Source: Hymenobacter sp. 5317J-9 (lineage in GTDB: Bacteria; Bacteroidota; Bacteroidia; Cytophagales; Hymenobacteraceae). From it: 64,000 nt of DNA. Below the pieces are notes generated by a model. That model was not told the DNA's origin, ran no database searches, and saw only the letters and a list, made by a program, of their open reading frames with translations. The DNA lies in the NCBI RefSeq assembly GCF_022921075.1, contig NZ_CP095050.1, forward strand, positions 1,798,001 through 1,862,000, given 5' to 3'. Of the stretch, positions 7,599-18,092 are shown in pieces (within the stretch, counting starts at the first letter, position 1; each line of letters opens with the position of its first letter). A program made the translations under genes and the position numbers.

Positions 7599-9293
7599 AT
7601 GGCCCCTTTTTTGGCTCGTTGGGCTGGCTTTTCGGCTAACTGGTTTGGACTTTCCGCGGGCTTGCTAACGCTGGCCGGCTGCCACGACGCGGCCCGCCCG
7701 GCCGCCGACGAGCGCCGCGTGTTCCGCTACAACCAGCCCGAAGCCCTGTCTTCGCTCGACCCCGCTTTTGCCCGCAACCAGGCCAACTGGTGGGCGGTAA
7801 ACCAACTCTACAGCGGGCTGGTGGAGTTGGATTCGACCCTGCTGCCGGCCCCGGCGCTAGCCCGGCGCTACAGCATCTCGCCTGATGGGCGGCTTTACAC
7901 CTTCGTCCTCCGCCGCGGCGTGCGCTTTCACGACAGCGACGTTTTCCCCGGCGGCAAAGGCCGCGAAGTGAAAGCTGCCGACTTCGTCTACTCCTTCAAA
8001 CGCATCCTGGACGCGGCTACGGCCAGCACCGGCGGCTGGATTTTTCGAGGCAAAATTCTGGAGAAGCCCGATGGCTCGCCCAGCGACACGGCCTTTGTGG
8101 CGGCGAATGATTCCACGCTACGCATTCACCTCAAGGAGCCGTTTGTGCCGTTTCTGGGCATTCTGACGATGCCGTATGCCTACGTAGTGCCGCACGAAGC
8201 CGTGGAAAAGTATGGCAAGGACTTCCGCGAGCACCCGGTGGGCACGGGCCCGTTCCGCTTCAAACTCTGGGACGAAGGCAACATCCTGCTCTACGAGCGC
8301 AACCCGAGCTACTGGCGGCGCGACCAGCAGGGCAAGGCGCTGCCGTATCTGGACGCCGTGGCCATCAGCTTTCTGCCCGACCGTAAGACCGAGTTTCTGA
8401 CCTTCATGCAGGGCAAGCTCGATTTCCTGTCGGGCATCCGGGCCGGTTCGCGCGACCTGATAATGCACCCGGACGGCAGCATTCGGGAAGATTTCAAGGG
8501 CAAGTTCACGGTGCAGAAAGTGCCGTATCTGAACACGGAGTACCTCGGCATTCAGCTCGATTCGGCCAACCTGACCGGCGAACAGGCTGTGCAAGGCCGC
8601 GCCCTGCGCGACAAGCGCGTGCGCCAGGCGCTGAACTACGCCCTCAATAAGCCCGAAATGCTGAAATACCTGCTCAACGGTGTGGGCGATGCCGGCACTT
8701 CGGGGTTCGTGCCCGCGGCGCTGCCCTCATTCTCGGAGAAGGAGGTGCCCGGCTACAGCTACCAGCCGCAAAAGGCCCGGCAGCTGCTGCGTGCCGCGGG
8801 CTACGGCCCCCAGCGGCCCCTGCGCCTGCGCCTCAGCACGGTGCTGGAACGCAAGGAGATAGGCGAGTATTTGCAAAAGCAGTGGGCCGACGTGGGCGTG
8901 CAAGTGCAGATTGACATCAACCAGTCGGCCGCGCAGCAGGACCTGGTGGACAACGGCCGGGTGGCCTTCTTCGCCAAAAGCTGGCTGGGCGACTACCCCG
9001 ACGCCGAAAACTACCTGGCCCTGTTCTACAGCCCCAATTTCAGCCCCGCCGGCCCCGACAAAACCCACTTCAAAAACGCGCAGTACGACCAGCTCTACGA
9101 CGAAGCCCGCCGCACCCAGGACGTGGCCCGGCGCACGGCGCTCTACCAGGCCATGGACCGCATTGTGGTGGAAGAGTCGCCCGTCATCAGTCTCTATTAC
9201 GACGAAGTGGTGCGCCTCACGCAGAACAACGTGCGCGGCCTCACGCCCAACCCCATGAACACGCTGCTGCTGGAACGAGTACACAAGGACTGA
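7599..9293 (+). CDS. ABC transporter substrate-binding lipoprotein, peptide/nickel family 5
   Basis: 564 residues. The N-terminus ends in LLTLAGCHD, a lipobox, so the mature protein should be a lipoprotein. The body is family 5 (OppA/DppA-like): RRYSISPDGRLYTFVLRRGVRFHD, VKAADFVYSFKRILD, HPVGTGPFRFK, and the late segment RLRLSTVLERKEIGEYLQKQWADVGV. It should bind oligopeptides or a similar ligand. No permease or ATPase gene is next to it, so its transporter partner is elsewhere. ATG at 7599; the start overlaps the region upstream of parA. Confidence 0.88.
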   Translation: MAPFLARWAGFSANWFGLSAGLLTLAGCHDAARPAADERRVFRYNQPEALSSLDPAFARNQANWWAVNQLYSGLVELDSTLLPAPALARRYSISPDGRLYTFVLRRGVRFHDSDVFPGGKGREVKAADFVYSFKRILDAATASTGGWIFRGKILEKPDGSPSDTAFVAANDSTLRIHLKEPFVPFLGILTMPYAYVVPHEAVEKYGKDFREHPVGTGPFRFKLWDEGNILLYERNPSYWRRDQQGKALPYLDAVAISFLPDRKTEFLTFMQGKLDFLSGIRAGSRDLIMHPDGSIREDFKGKFTVQKVPYLNTEYLGIQLDSANLTGEQAVQGRALRDKRVRQALNYALNKPEMLKYLLNGVGDAGTSGFVPAALPSFSEKEVPGYSYQPQKARQLLRAAGYGPQRPLRLRLSTVLERKEIGEYLQKQWADVGVQVQIDINQSAAQQDLVDNGRVAFFAKSWLGDYPDAENYLALFYSPNFSPAGPDKTHFKNAQYDQLYDEARRTQDVARRTALYQAMDRIVVEESPVISLYYDEVVRLTQNNVRGLTPNPMNTLLLERVHKD

Positions 9294-9324
9294 TTCCGCA
9301 TTGCCGCCCCTAACCCGAACTGCC

Positions 9325-10182
9325 ATGAGCTTTTTCCGCCCGTCGATACTATTGTTGCTGCTGGCCCTGCCGCTGCCGGAAGTGGTGCGCGCCCAGGCCG
9401 CCAGCGCTGCTTCCGAAGCCGCGCCGCTGGTGATGGGGCAGACGTTTACCATCGCCTCCAAAGCACTGGGGGAAACGCGCCGCATCAACGTGTATTTGCC
9501 GGCGGGCTACGCCGAAACACCGGCCATGCGCCTGCCCGTGCTATACATGCCCGATGGCGGCATGCAGGAAGATTTCCTGCACGTAGCTGGCCTGGTGCAG
9601 GTGTCGGTGGGCAACGGGACCATGCGGCCATTCATATTGGTGGGCATCGAAAACACCGAGCGGCGCCGCGACCTGACGGGCCCAACCACCAACGAGAAGG
9701 ATAAGAAAATTGCGCCCCGCGTGGGCGGCTCGGCCGCTTACCGCCGGTTTTTGCGCGAGGAGTTGATGCCGGCCGTGAAGCAGCGCTACCGCACCACGGC
9801 CGAAACGGCCATCGTGGGCGAGTCGCTGGCCGGCCTGTTCGTGGTCGAGACGCTGCTCCTGGAGCCGGATTTGTTTGATTCTTATTTAGCCTTCGACCCC
9901 AGCCTGTGGTGGAACAACGGCCTGATGGCGAAAGAAGCCAGCAAGCTGCCTTGGTTCAAGGCCAAGGTCAGCCAGCCCAAAGCCGTGTTTCTGGCCACCA
10001 GCCGCGACGGCGACCCGGACGTGGTGAGCCAGCTGGCCAAGCTCCTAACCAGCAAACCGGGAGGCAGCATCACCGCCTACGCCGAGGCCATGCCGCAGGA
10101 GTCGCACGCCACCATTTACCACCCGGCGGCGCTGAAAGCGTTTCGCACGGTGTTCAAGCCCGCGCCTTCGGAAGGAAAATGA
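9325..10182 (+). CDS. secreted alpha/beta-hydrolase, esterase D family
   Basis: 285 residues with a signal peptide (FFRPSILLLLLALPLPEVV, cut near VRAQA). Features of the putative-esterase family (PF00756; includes IroE/Fes-like and feruloyl esterases) are INVYLPAGY, LPVLYMPDGG, the nucleophile elbow IVGESLAGLF and AFDPSLWW. The catalytic His is probably in PQESHATIYH. It likely hydrolyses an ester in the periplasm; the substrate is unknown. ATG at 9325 (MSFFRPS) is preferred to a TTG at 9301. It starts 31 bases after the binding-protein gene and may share its transcript. Confidence 0.85.
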   Translation: MSFFRPSILLLLLALPLPEVVRAQAASAASEAAPLVMGQTFTIASKALGETRRINVYLPAGYAETPAMRLPVLYMPDGGMQEDFLHVAGLVQVSVGNGTMRPFILVGIENTERRRDLTGPTTNEKDKKIAPRVGGSAAYRRFLREELMPAVKQRYRTTAETAIVGESLAGLFVVETLLLEPDLFDSYLAFDPSLWWNNGLMAKEASKLPWFKAKVSQPKAVFLATSRDGDPDVVSQLAKLLTSKPGGSITAYAEAMPQESHATIYHPAALKAFRTVFKPAPSEGK

Positions 10183-10206
10183 GCCAGCCCACGACTGGGG
10201 CGCGCC

Positions 10207-10743
10207 CTATCTATCAGCCGCGGTGGTCTGCACCAGCGGGTCGAGCTGATGGCCGAAGTAGGTGACGAGCTGCCGCACGTTTTCGGGTTCGCCTTCTTCC
10301 ACGCGCACCACTTTCAGCTGGCCGTTGGCCTGCTTCACGCCGATGACGGTGCTGGGCAGGTCGGTGGTGTGCTGGGTGTACTGTGCCGCAAACTGGTCGA
10401 AATGCGATTCCTTGGCCTGGCGCAGCAGGTCGGTTACGGCCGCGGGAGAGATTTTCAGCTCTTTTTTGCCCACGAACGGCACGCCGTGACGCCCTTCATA
10501 CAGCACGCGCCCATCGGCAAAAACCTGCATGGTAAAGGCCGGGCAGGTGCCAAAGCAGGGCGTCCGCTCGAAGGTGATGACCGGAGTTTCCTCCGCGGCG
10601 GGCTTGGTGGCGGCAACGGGTTTTTGGCTGCTTTTGCCTTTTTTAATTTTCACCTTTTGGGTTTTGGTAGTGGCCTTTTGGGCACAGGCGGGCAGCGTGA
10701 GGCCGAACGCAAACAGCAGGAGCAACAGGGCGAAATGGCGCAT
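10207..10743 (-). CDS. DUF6438 lipoprotein
   Basis: 178 residues. MRHFALLLLLFAFGLTLPAC gives a lipobox, followed by a lysine-rich linker (TKTQKVKIKKGKSSQKP) and the DUF6438 core with RTPCFGTCPAFTMQVFADG and YEGRHGVPFVGKKEL. The paired cysteines in PCFGTCP are characteristic. Function is unknown. Start at 10743 is chosen for the lipobox. Its stop faces the esterase stop 25 bases away. Confidence 0.82.
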   Translation of the reverse strand: MRHFALLLLLFAFGLTLPACAQKATTKTQKVKIKKGKSSQKPVAATKPAAEETPVITFERTPCFGTCPAFTMQVFADGRVLYEGRHGVPFVGKKELKISPAAVTDLLRQAKESHFDQFAAQYTQHTTDLPSTVIGVKQANGQLKVVRVEEGEPENVRQLVTYFGHQLDPLVQTTAADR

Positions 10744-10790
10744 GGCAGGAGGGGATAAACGGAATTGCCGCGTGAATGTAGGCAAACAAA

Positions 10791-10838
10791 AAACCGGCAG
10801 AACGAAAACCGTGCCCATGGTTTTTGTTCTGCCGGTTT
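10791..10838 (-). terminator. terminator of yidC
   Basis: AAACCGGCAGAACGAAAACC and GGTTTTTGTTCTGCCGGTTT form a stem of about 20 bases; on the minus strand it is followed by TTTTTTGTTTG, as expected at the end of the pyrG-yidC unit. Confidence 0.8.
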
Positions 10839-10873
10839 GGGCCCGTCACCCATGCAGGATGACGTGACAAAGA

Positions 10874-12658
10874 TTACGACTTGCGCTTGGCCTGGGCTTC
10901 GCGCTCCTGCGCGGCTTTCATGGCTTCGGCAATGCGGCCCTGCAGGCCGCTGGGCTTCTTGTCCTTGTTCTTGATTTTGTTGGCTTCGAGCTGGGCGCGA
11001 ATCTTGGTGTCATCGACCAAGCCGCGGGTGATGGCTTGCTGGGCGAAGGTGATGACGTTCGACACGAAATAGTACCAGGTGAGGCCGGCCGCAAAGCTGT
11101 TCAGCACGAACAGAAAGATGATGGGCATCAGGTAGCTGTACGTCTTCATCGGGCCCTGCATGGCCGTGTTCATCTGGTTGCTCTGCCAGGTCATCACCAG
11201 CGTAGAGGCCGTCATGAGCAGCGTGAACATCGACACGTGGTCGCCGTACCACTTCACGTAGAAGGGCAGCTTCACAAACACGTCGTAGCTGCTCAGGTCC
11301 TTGGCCCACAAGAAGGTTTGCTGGCGCAGCTCGATGGCGTTGGGGAAGAACTGGAACATGGCGAACAGGATGGGCAGCGTGAGCAGCGTGGGCACGCAGC
11401 CGCTCAGCGGGCTCACGCCGAAGGTCTGATACAGCTTCATGGTCTCCTGCTGCACCTTGGTTTGGTCGTCGCCGTACTTGGCTTTCAGCTCGTCGAGCTC
11501 AGGCTTCAGCACTTTCATGCGGGCCTGACTTTCGTAGGTTTTGTAGGTCAGGGGCCACGTCACCAGCTTAATGAGCACCACCAGTAGCAGAATGATGATG
11601 CCGTAGGAGCTGATGTACTGCTCCAGGAAGTGGAACACGGGCAGCACCACAAAGCGGTTTACCCAGCGGAACAAGCCCCAGCCCAGGTACACGTTGCGGT
11701 CAAACTCCGGCGCCACTTCTTTCAACGTGTTGAAGGCGTTCGGGCCGAAGTAGAAGCGGTACTGGCCACGGCCCTGCTCCACCTCAGCCACCGGAATGGT
11801 GAGGGTGCTGCTCAGGGTTTTGATGGTGCTGGAATCGGCCAGGTCCACGTTCGAATTGAACGCGCCGCCCGCAAAGGGCTGCTGGTCGGCGATGAGGCCG
11901 GCCACGAAGAAGTCGTGCTTGTGCGCCGCCCATTTCACCGGGCCGCTGGCCTTGAACTCCTCGGGCTTCTCGCTGGCTTCGGCCAGGGCGCCCTGGTCGC
12001 CGGCGGCCAGGTAGTGGTTGATGGTGGTGTGGTTGCGGTTCTGCTTCAGGTCCTGCTCGGTCTGACGCACCTGGTCCACAAACGAGAAGGTGAGCGGCTC
12101 CTGGGCCACGGTGCGCTCCAGGCCCACCAGGCGCAGGTCGTACTTCACTTCAAAGCTGTTGGCGGGCAGCGAGTAGGTCTGCACAATCTGCCCCCCGGCC
12201 ACGGGCGCCGTGAACGTGAGCACCGAGGCGCCGTTGGCCTGCGAGGGCGTGCCCTGGAAATTCAGGTCCGAAAACTTGATGGTTTTGCCGTCCACGGTGC
12301 GGAAGCGGGTGTCCATGCGGGCGCTTTTCGCGTCGAACAGGTCGAGCGGCTGGCCAAAGAAGGTCTTGTACTTCAGCAGGCGCACGGCCGTCACGCGGCC
12401 GCCGCGCGTCGAGAGCGTCACGTCGAGGTTGGCGTTGGTCAGGTGCAGGTCCTGGGCCGGGCCGGCGGTGGTGTCGAGGGCCGCTTCCGGGGCCAAAGCG
12501 GCCGTGGTGGGAGCAGCGGCAGGAGCCTGCGCGGCGGCAGTAGTGGCCGGCGGCGTCTTGCCAGCGGCTTTCTCGTCCTTCTTCGGGCTGAAGAAGAACA
12601 GGTACACGAGGAGCAAGGCCGAAATCAGGAAAAGGCCGGTTGCTGAATTTCTATCCAT
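10874..12658 (-). CDS. yidC: membrane protein insertase YidC
   Basis: 594 residues. It inserts and folds inner-membrane proteins with or without SecYEG. The N-terminal segment (residues 5-23, SATGLFLISALLLVYLFFF) is followed by an Ala/Pro/Thr-rich linker, the large periplasmic domain, and the conserved membrane core with YGIIILLLVVLIKLVTWPLTYKTYES, KYGDDQTKVQQETMKLYQ, GVSPLSGCVPTLLTLPILFAMF and a basic C-terminal tail. It lies 228 bases downstream of pyrG on the same strand, the usual Bacteroidota order. Confidence 0.95.
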   Translation of the reverse strand: MDRNSATGLFLISALLLVYLFFFSPKKDEKAAGKTPPATTAAAQAPAAAPTTAALAPEAALDTTAGPAQDLHLTNANLDVTLSTRGGRVTAVRLLKYKTFFGQPLDLFDAKSARMDTRFRTVDGKTIKFSDLNFQGTPSQANGASVLTFTAPVAGGQIVQTYSLPANSFEVKYDLRLVGLERTVAQEPLTFSFVDQVRQTEQDLKQNRNHTTINHYLAAGDQGALAEASEKPEEFKASGPVKWAAHKHDFFVAGLIADQQPFAGGAFNSNVDLADSSTIKTLSSTLTIPVAEVEQGRGQYRFYFGPNAFNTLKEVAPEFDRNVYLGWGLFRWVNRFVVLPVFHFLEQYISSYGIIILLLVVLIKLVTWPLTYKTYESQARMKVLKPELDELKAKYGDDQTKVQQETMKLYQTFGVSPLSGCVPTLLTLPILFAMFQFFPNAIELRQQTFLWAKDLSSYDVFVKLPFYVKWYGDHVSMFTLLMTASTLVMTWQSNQMNTAMQGPMKTYSYLMPIIFLFVLNSFAAGLTWYYFVSNVITFAQQAITRGLVDDTKIRAQLEANKIKNKDKKPSGLQGRIAEAMKAAQEREAQAKRKS

Positions 12659-12681
12659 TAGTAAAAAAGGTTGCGAAGGGG

Positions 12682-12689
12682 CAAAGGTA
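12682..12689 (-). promoter_or_regulatory. candidate yidC promoter, -7 box
   Basis: TACCTTTG on the minus strand matches TAnnTTTG, 23 bases before the yidC start. The -33 region is not convincing. It would give yidC its own promoter in addition to read-through from pyrG. Confidence 0.4.
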
Positions 12690-12743
12690 CCGCTTGCGTT
12701 GCGCTTAATGAAGAATAAGGAAGGAGGAATGAAGAATTGAAGA

Positions 12744-12856
12744 CGCCTGTCATTCTGAGCGTAGCGGAGGACCTTATCGCGCTTGGGTAAAAAGAATTAC
12801 TCCAAACTGTTTCTGACGTGATAAGGTCCTTCGCAGAATGCTCAGGATGACAGGCG
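12744..12856. repeat. palindromic element (GTCATTCTGAGCG type) between pyrG and yidC
   Basis: The arms start with CGCCTGTCAT (12744-12753) and end with ATGACAGGCG (12847-12856); both arms continue inward with AGGACCTTATC and its complement GATAAGGTCCT. It fills most of the 228-base gap and no gene is seen in it. Confidence 0.75.
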
Positions 12857-12886
12857 CTCGAAAATCTTCACGAAGCCGCAGACGTC

Positions 12887-14677
<1,791 letters not shown>

Positions 14678-14692
14678 TTAGTACATTTATTT

Positions 14693-14866
14693 ATGGCACA
14701 TTTCATCAATCACCTCGTCCAGAGCTGGGGCCTGAGCCCGGTTCACTACTGGCACCTGCGCCTGCTCACGGCCTTGCTGCTCACGCCGTTGCTGGGCGTG
14801 CTCTACGTGGTGCTTTTCGACCGGCCCAAGCGGCCCACGTCGGGACGCCAGCTGTGGCACCGGTAG
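14693..14866 (+). CDS. small single-span membrane protein
   Basis: 57 residues from ATG at 14693: a short amphipathic start (MAHFINHLVQSWGLSPVHYW), one membrane segment (LLTALLLTPLLGVLYVVLF) and a basic tail DRPKRPTSGRQLWHR. I do not recognise a family. A TTG-N20-TACATTTA promoter-like pair sits just before it (14659-14689), which would give almost no leader. It is divergent from pyrG. It could be a real small membrane protein; support is codon use and topology only. Confidence 0.5.
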   Translation: MAHFINHLVQSWGLSPVHYWHLRLLTALLLTPLLGVLYVVLFDRPKRPTSGRQLWHR

Positions 14867-14893
14867 AAGCGCACCCAGGCATTTCGCCGTCGT

Positions 14894-14930
14894 ACCGGGC
14901 CGCGCCCGCTGAAGCGTAGCGCGGCCGGGT
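14894..14930 (+). terminator. hairpin after small membrane-protein gene
   Basis: ACCGGGCCGCGC pairs with GCGCGGCCGGGT (one mismatch), followed by GTTTCTTT on the plus strand. Confidence 0.45.
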
Positions 14931-14964
14931 GTTTCTTTGGGGCTGGTAAATACATCCCGGCCCC

Positions 14965-16575
14965 ATGCTGCACGAAACCCTGCTCCTCGTTCTCGGCCTG
15001 CTGTTCATCGTGTTTCTGCTGGTGATGCTGGCGCAGCGGCTGCGCATTTCCTACCCCATCTTTCTGGTGTTGGGCGGGCTGGCGCTCAGCTTTGTGCCCG
15101 GCCTGCCGCGCGTGGCCATTGCGCCCGATTTAATATTCCTGATTTTCCTGCCGCCGCTGCTCTATGAGGCGGCCTGGACCACCTCCTGGAACGACTTTTG
15201 GCGTTGGCGCCGGGCCATTGGGCTGCTCGCGTTTGGGCTGGTGGCCTTCACTTCGGCCATTGTGGCCTACGCGGCGCGGGCCGTCATTCCGGGGTTCACG
15301 CTGGGGCTGGGCTTTCTGCTCGGGGGCATCATCTCGCCGCCCGATGCGGTGGCGGCCACCTCGGTGCTGCGCGGCATCAAGGTGCCGCGGCGCGTCACGG
15401 CCATTCTGGAGGGCGAGAGCCTGATTAACGATGCCAGCAGCCTCATTGTGTTCCGGTTTGCGCTGCTGGCGGTGCTCTCGGGCACGTTTGTGTGGCAGCA
15501 AGCGGCCACCAGTTTCCTGCTCACCAGCGGCATGGGGCTGGTGGTGGGACTGAGCGTGGCCTGCGGGTTTTTCCTGATTCATAAGTACCTGCCCACCACG
15601 CCCAGCATCAACACGGTGCTCACCTTCATGGCGCCTTATGTGATGTATTTGCTGGCCGAGGAATTTCACTTTTCGGGCGTGCTGGCGGTGGTGAGCGGCG
15701 GGCTGCTGCTCTCGCACCTTTCGCACCGGGTGTTCGACGCCAATACGCGCCTGCAGGCCAACAGCGTGTGGGCCAGCGTGAGCTTCGTGCTCAACGGCTT
15801 GGTGTTCATTCTCATTGGCCTGCAGCTGCCCATTGCGGTGGAAGGACTGGGCGAATATTCCCTGCAGCAAGGCATTGCCTACGGGCTGCTGATGAGCGGG
15901 CTGGTCATCGTCATTCGGCTGCTGTGGATGTACCCGGCGGCGTTCATCCCGCGCTACTTGAGCAAGAGCGTGCGCAACGCCGAGCCCAGCCCGGGCTGGC
16001 AGGGCACGCTGGTGCTGGGCTGGGCGGGCATGCGCGGGGTGGTGTCGCTGGCCTCGGCGCTGTCGGTGCCGCTGCTGACCAACGACGGCCTGCCGTTTCC
16101 GCAGCGCAACCTCATTCTGTTCATCACTTTCGTGGTCATTCTGGTCACGCTGGTGCTGCAGGGGCTCACGCTGCCGGCCATCATCCGCTTCACCCGGATT
16201 GCCGAGCACGACGACCGCATGCCCCTCGAAGAGCAGGAGGCCGGCGTGCGCCTGCACCTGCGCACCGCGGCTGTGAAGCACCTGCAGCGCCAGTACGCCG
16301 CCGAATCCGAAGCCAACGAGCTGATTGCGCGCCTGCAGCAGCGCATGCAAACCGAAATCAACCTCACCACCCGCACCCTCAACTCGTTGGAAACCGACCA
16401 GGCCGGCCGCGACGCCCTGCGCCAGTACCACCTCGTGCTGCTCGACGTGCTGAACGTGGAGCGCGAGGCCCTGGCCCACCTGCGCCACCACGACAGCTTC
16501 GACGACGAGGTGCTGCGCCAGCAAGAGGCCCAACTCGACCTCGACGAGGCCAAGGTGAAGCACATCGAACGGTAA
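14965..16575 (+). CDS. Na+/H+ antiporter, CPA1 family
   Basis: 536 residues. About 12 hydrophobic segments fill residues 1-400, then a soluble C-terminal tail with charged helices (about 400-536). Motifs of the monovalent cation:proton antiporter-1 family include FLPPLLYEAAW, LGGIISPPDAVAATSVLR and LEGESLINDASSLIVF, the last carrying the ND pair of the ion site. It should exchange Na+ (or K+) for protons at the inner membrane for pH and salt control. The ATG at 14965 starts directly with the first membrane helix. It stands 81 bases ahead of the PBP4-type gene on the same strand. Confidence 0.92.
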   Translation: MLHETLLLVLGLLFIVFLLVMLAQRLRISYPIFLVLGGLALSFVPGLPRVAIAPDLIFLIFLPPLLYEAAWTTSWNDFWRWRRAIGLLAFGLVAFTSAIVAYAARAVIPGFTLGLGFLLGGIISPPDAVAATSVLRGIKVPRRVTAILEGESLINDASSLIVFRFALLAVLSGTFVWQQAATSFLLTSGMGLVVGLSVACGFFLIHKYLPTTPSINTVLTFMAPYVMYLLAEEFHFSGVLAVVSGGLLLSHLSHRVFDANTRLQANSVWASVSFVLNGLVFILIGLQLPIAVEGLGEYSLQQGIAYGLLMSGLVIVIRLLWMYPAAFIPRYLSKSVRNAEPSPGWQGTLVLGWAGMRGVVSLASALSVPLLTNDGLPFPQRNLILFITFVVILVTLVLQGLTLPAIIRFTRIAEHDDRMPLEEQEAGVRLHLRTAAVKHLQRQYAAESEANELIARLQQRMQTEINLTTRTLNSLETDQAGRDALRQYHLVLLDVLNVEREALAHLRHHDSFDDEVLRQQEAQLDLDEAKVKHIER

Positions 16576-16656
16576 AAACGCTGATTTGCGGCCCGAAAAT
16601 AGCCGCAGAGCTGTCTGCTGCGTAAGTTGCGGCCACTGCCACGTTTGCTTTTGTTA

Positions 16657-18080
16657 ATGCTCCGGTCTCTTTGTTTTTTGTTGTTGCTCGCCCTGGGTAC
16701 CTCGCAGCTGACGGCCTGCGCGCAGAATCCCGACACCCGGGTGGCCGTGGTGCCACCCACCGCTGGGCAGCCGTTGCCCTGGCTCGATTCGTTGCTGAAC
16801 AGTTCGGCCATTCTGCGCCAGCACCAGGTGGGCATGAGCTTGGCCTACGCCGACAGCACGAAGCCGTTTTACGGCTATCAGGAAACCAAATACTTCACCC
16901 CGGCCAGCAACATGAAGCTGTTCAGCTTCTACACCGGGCTGCACCTGCTCGGCGACTCGCTGCCCAGCCTGCGCTACTTCAGCCGCCGCGACACGCTGTT
17001 TTTCCAGGGCACCGGCGACCCCACGCTGCTGCACGGCGACGTGCCCAGCCGCCGTGCCTACAGCTTCCTGCTGAACCGGCCCGAAAAAATCCTGGCCTAT
17101 TGCGACATCAAGTGCGTGACGCCCTTCGGCCCCGGCTGGACCTGGGACGACTACGGCTACTACTTCCAGCCCGAGCGGGGGCATTTCCTATCTACGGCCA
17201 CACCGTGCGCTTCTACGCCGCGGCGCCCGCGCCCATCAGGCCGCGCGCTGGCGTCCGGGCCGCGGCCCCGACCACGTCCCGCGTGCGGGTGCTGCCGCGC
17301 TACTTCGCGCCGCTGGTGGGGCCGGCCACGCCCAACCTGCTCACGCCCGGGCTCGACGAGGACACGCACGTACTGCGCGACCCCTTGGAGAACCGGTTCT
17401 ACGTGCTGCCTTCCACCAAAAAATGGGTCGATGAAACGCCCTTCATCACCAGCCGCGGGCTAATGCTGCGGCTGCTGGGCGACACCCTGCGCCGGGCCAC
17501 CGCCAATGCCCCGTGGCGCCCCCGGGCGGGCCAGGATTCCATTCGCACGCTGCACGGGCTGCGCGTCGACTCGCTCTACCGCCGCATGTTGCGCGTGAGC
17601 GACAACTTCCTGGCCGAGCAGCTGCTGCTGATGTGCAGCACCAAAATCGGCAGCCATGACTCGCTCAGCACCGGCCGCGTCATTCGCTACGCCCGCAAAA
17701 ACTTCCTCAACGGCCTGCCCGACCCGGTGGTGTGGGTGGACGGCTCTGGCCTGTCGCGGCTCAACCTCGTCACGCCGCGCACCCTCACCGGCCTGCTGCT
17801 CCGGCTGCACCAGGAAGTGCCCGAGCGCCGCCTGCTGAGCCTGCTGGCGGCCGGCGGCGGCCAGGGCACCCTGCGCAAGCGCTACCACGACGCCGCCGGC
17901 CCCTGGGTATGGGGCAAAACCGGCACCCTCACCAACAACCTGAACATGTGCGGCTACCTGCGCACCAAAAGCGGCTGGCTGGTGGCTTTCAGCTTCATGA
18001 ACAACAACCACGTGGCCGAAAGCGGCGCCATGCGCAACGAGGTGGAGCGGGTGCTGCGCCAAGTGCGCGACCGGCTGTAG
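16657..18080 (+). pseudogene. D-alanyl-D-alanine carboxypeptidase/endopeptidase, PBP4 type, frame broken by one base
   Basis: Two frames join into one protein of about 474 residues if one G is added to the five-G run at 17177-17181. The first frame carries a lipobox (SQLTAC) and the SxxK box ASNMKL; after the break the other frame holds the SxN-type motif SDNFLAEQ and the KTG box WGKTGTL. All three active-site motifs of the class C penicillin-binding (DacB/PBP4, S13) family are therefore intact. It would trim or cut peptidoglycan in the periplasm. The single missing base in a homopolymer, with no other damage, suggests an undercall or a very recent mutation. ATG at 16657 is preferred to a TTG at 16627 because it fits the lipobox. 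Confidence 0.85.
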
Positions 18081-18092
18081 AGGCGACGGAAG

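Noticed and set aside
17177..17181. Programmed frameshift in the PBP4-type gene
   Set aside because: No slippery heptamer or downstream structure was evident, and three other genes show the same kind of one-base loss.
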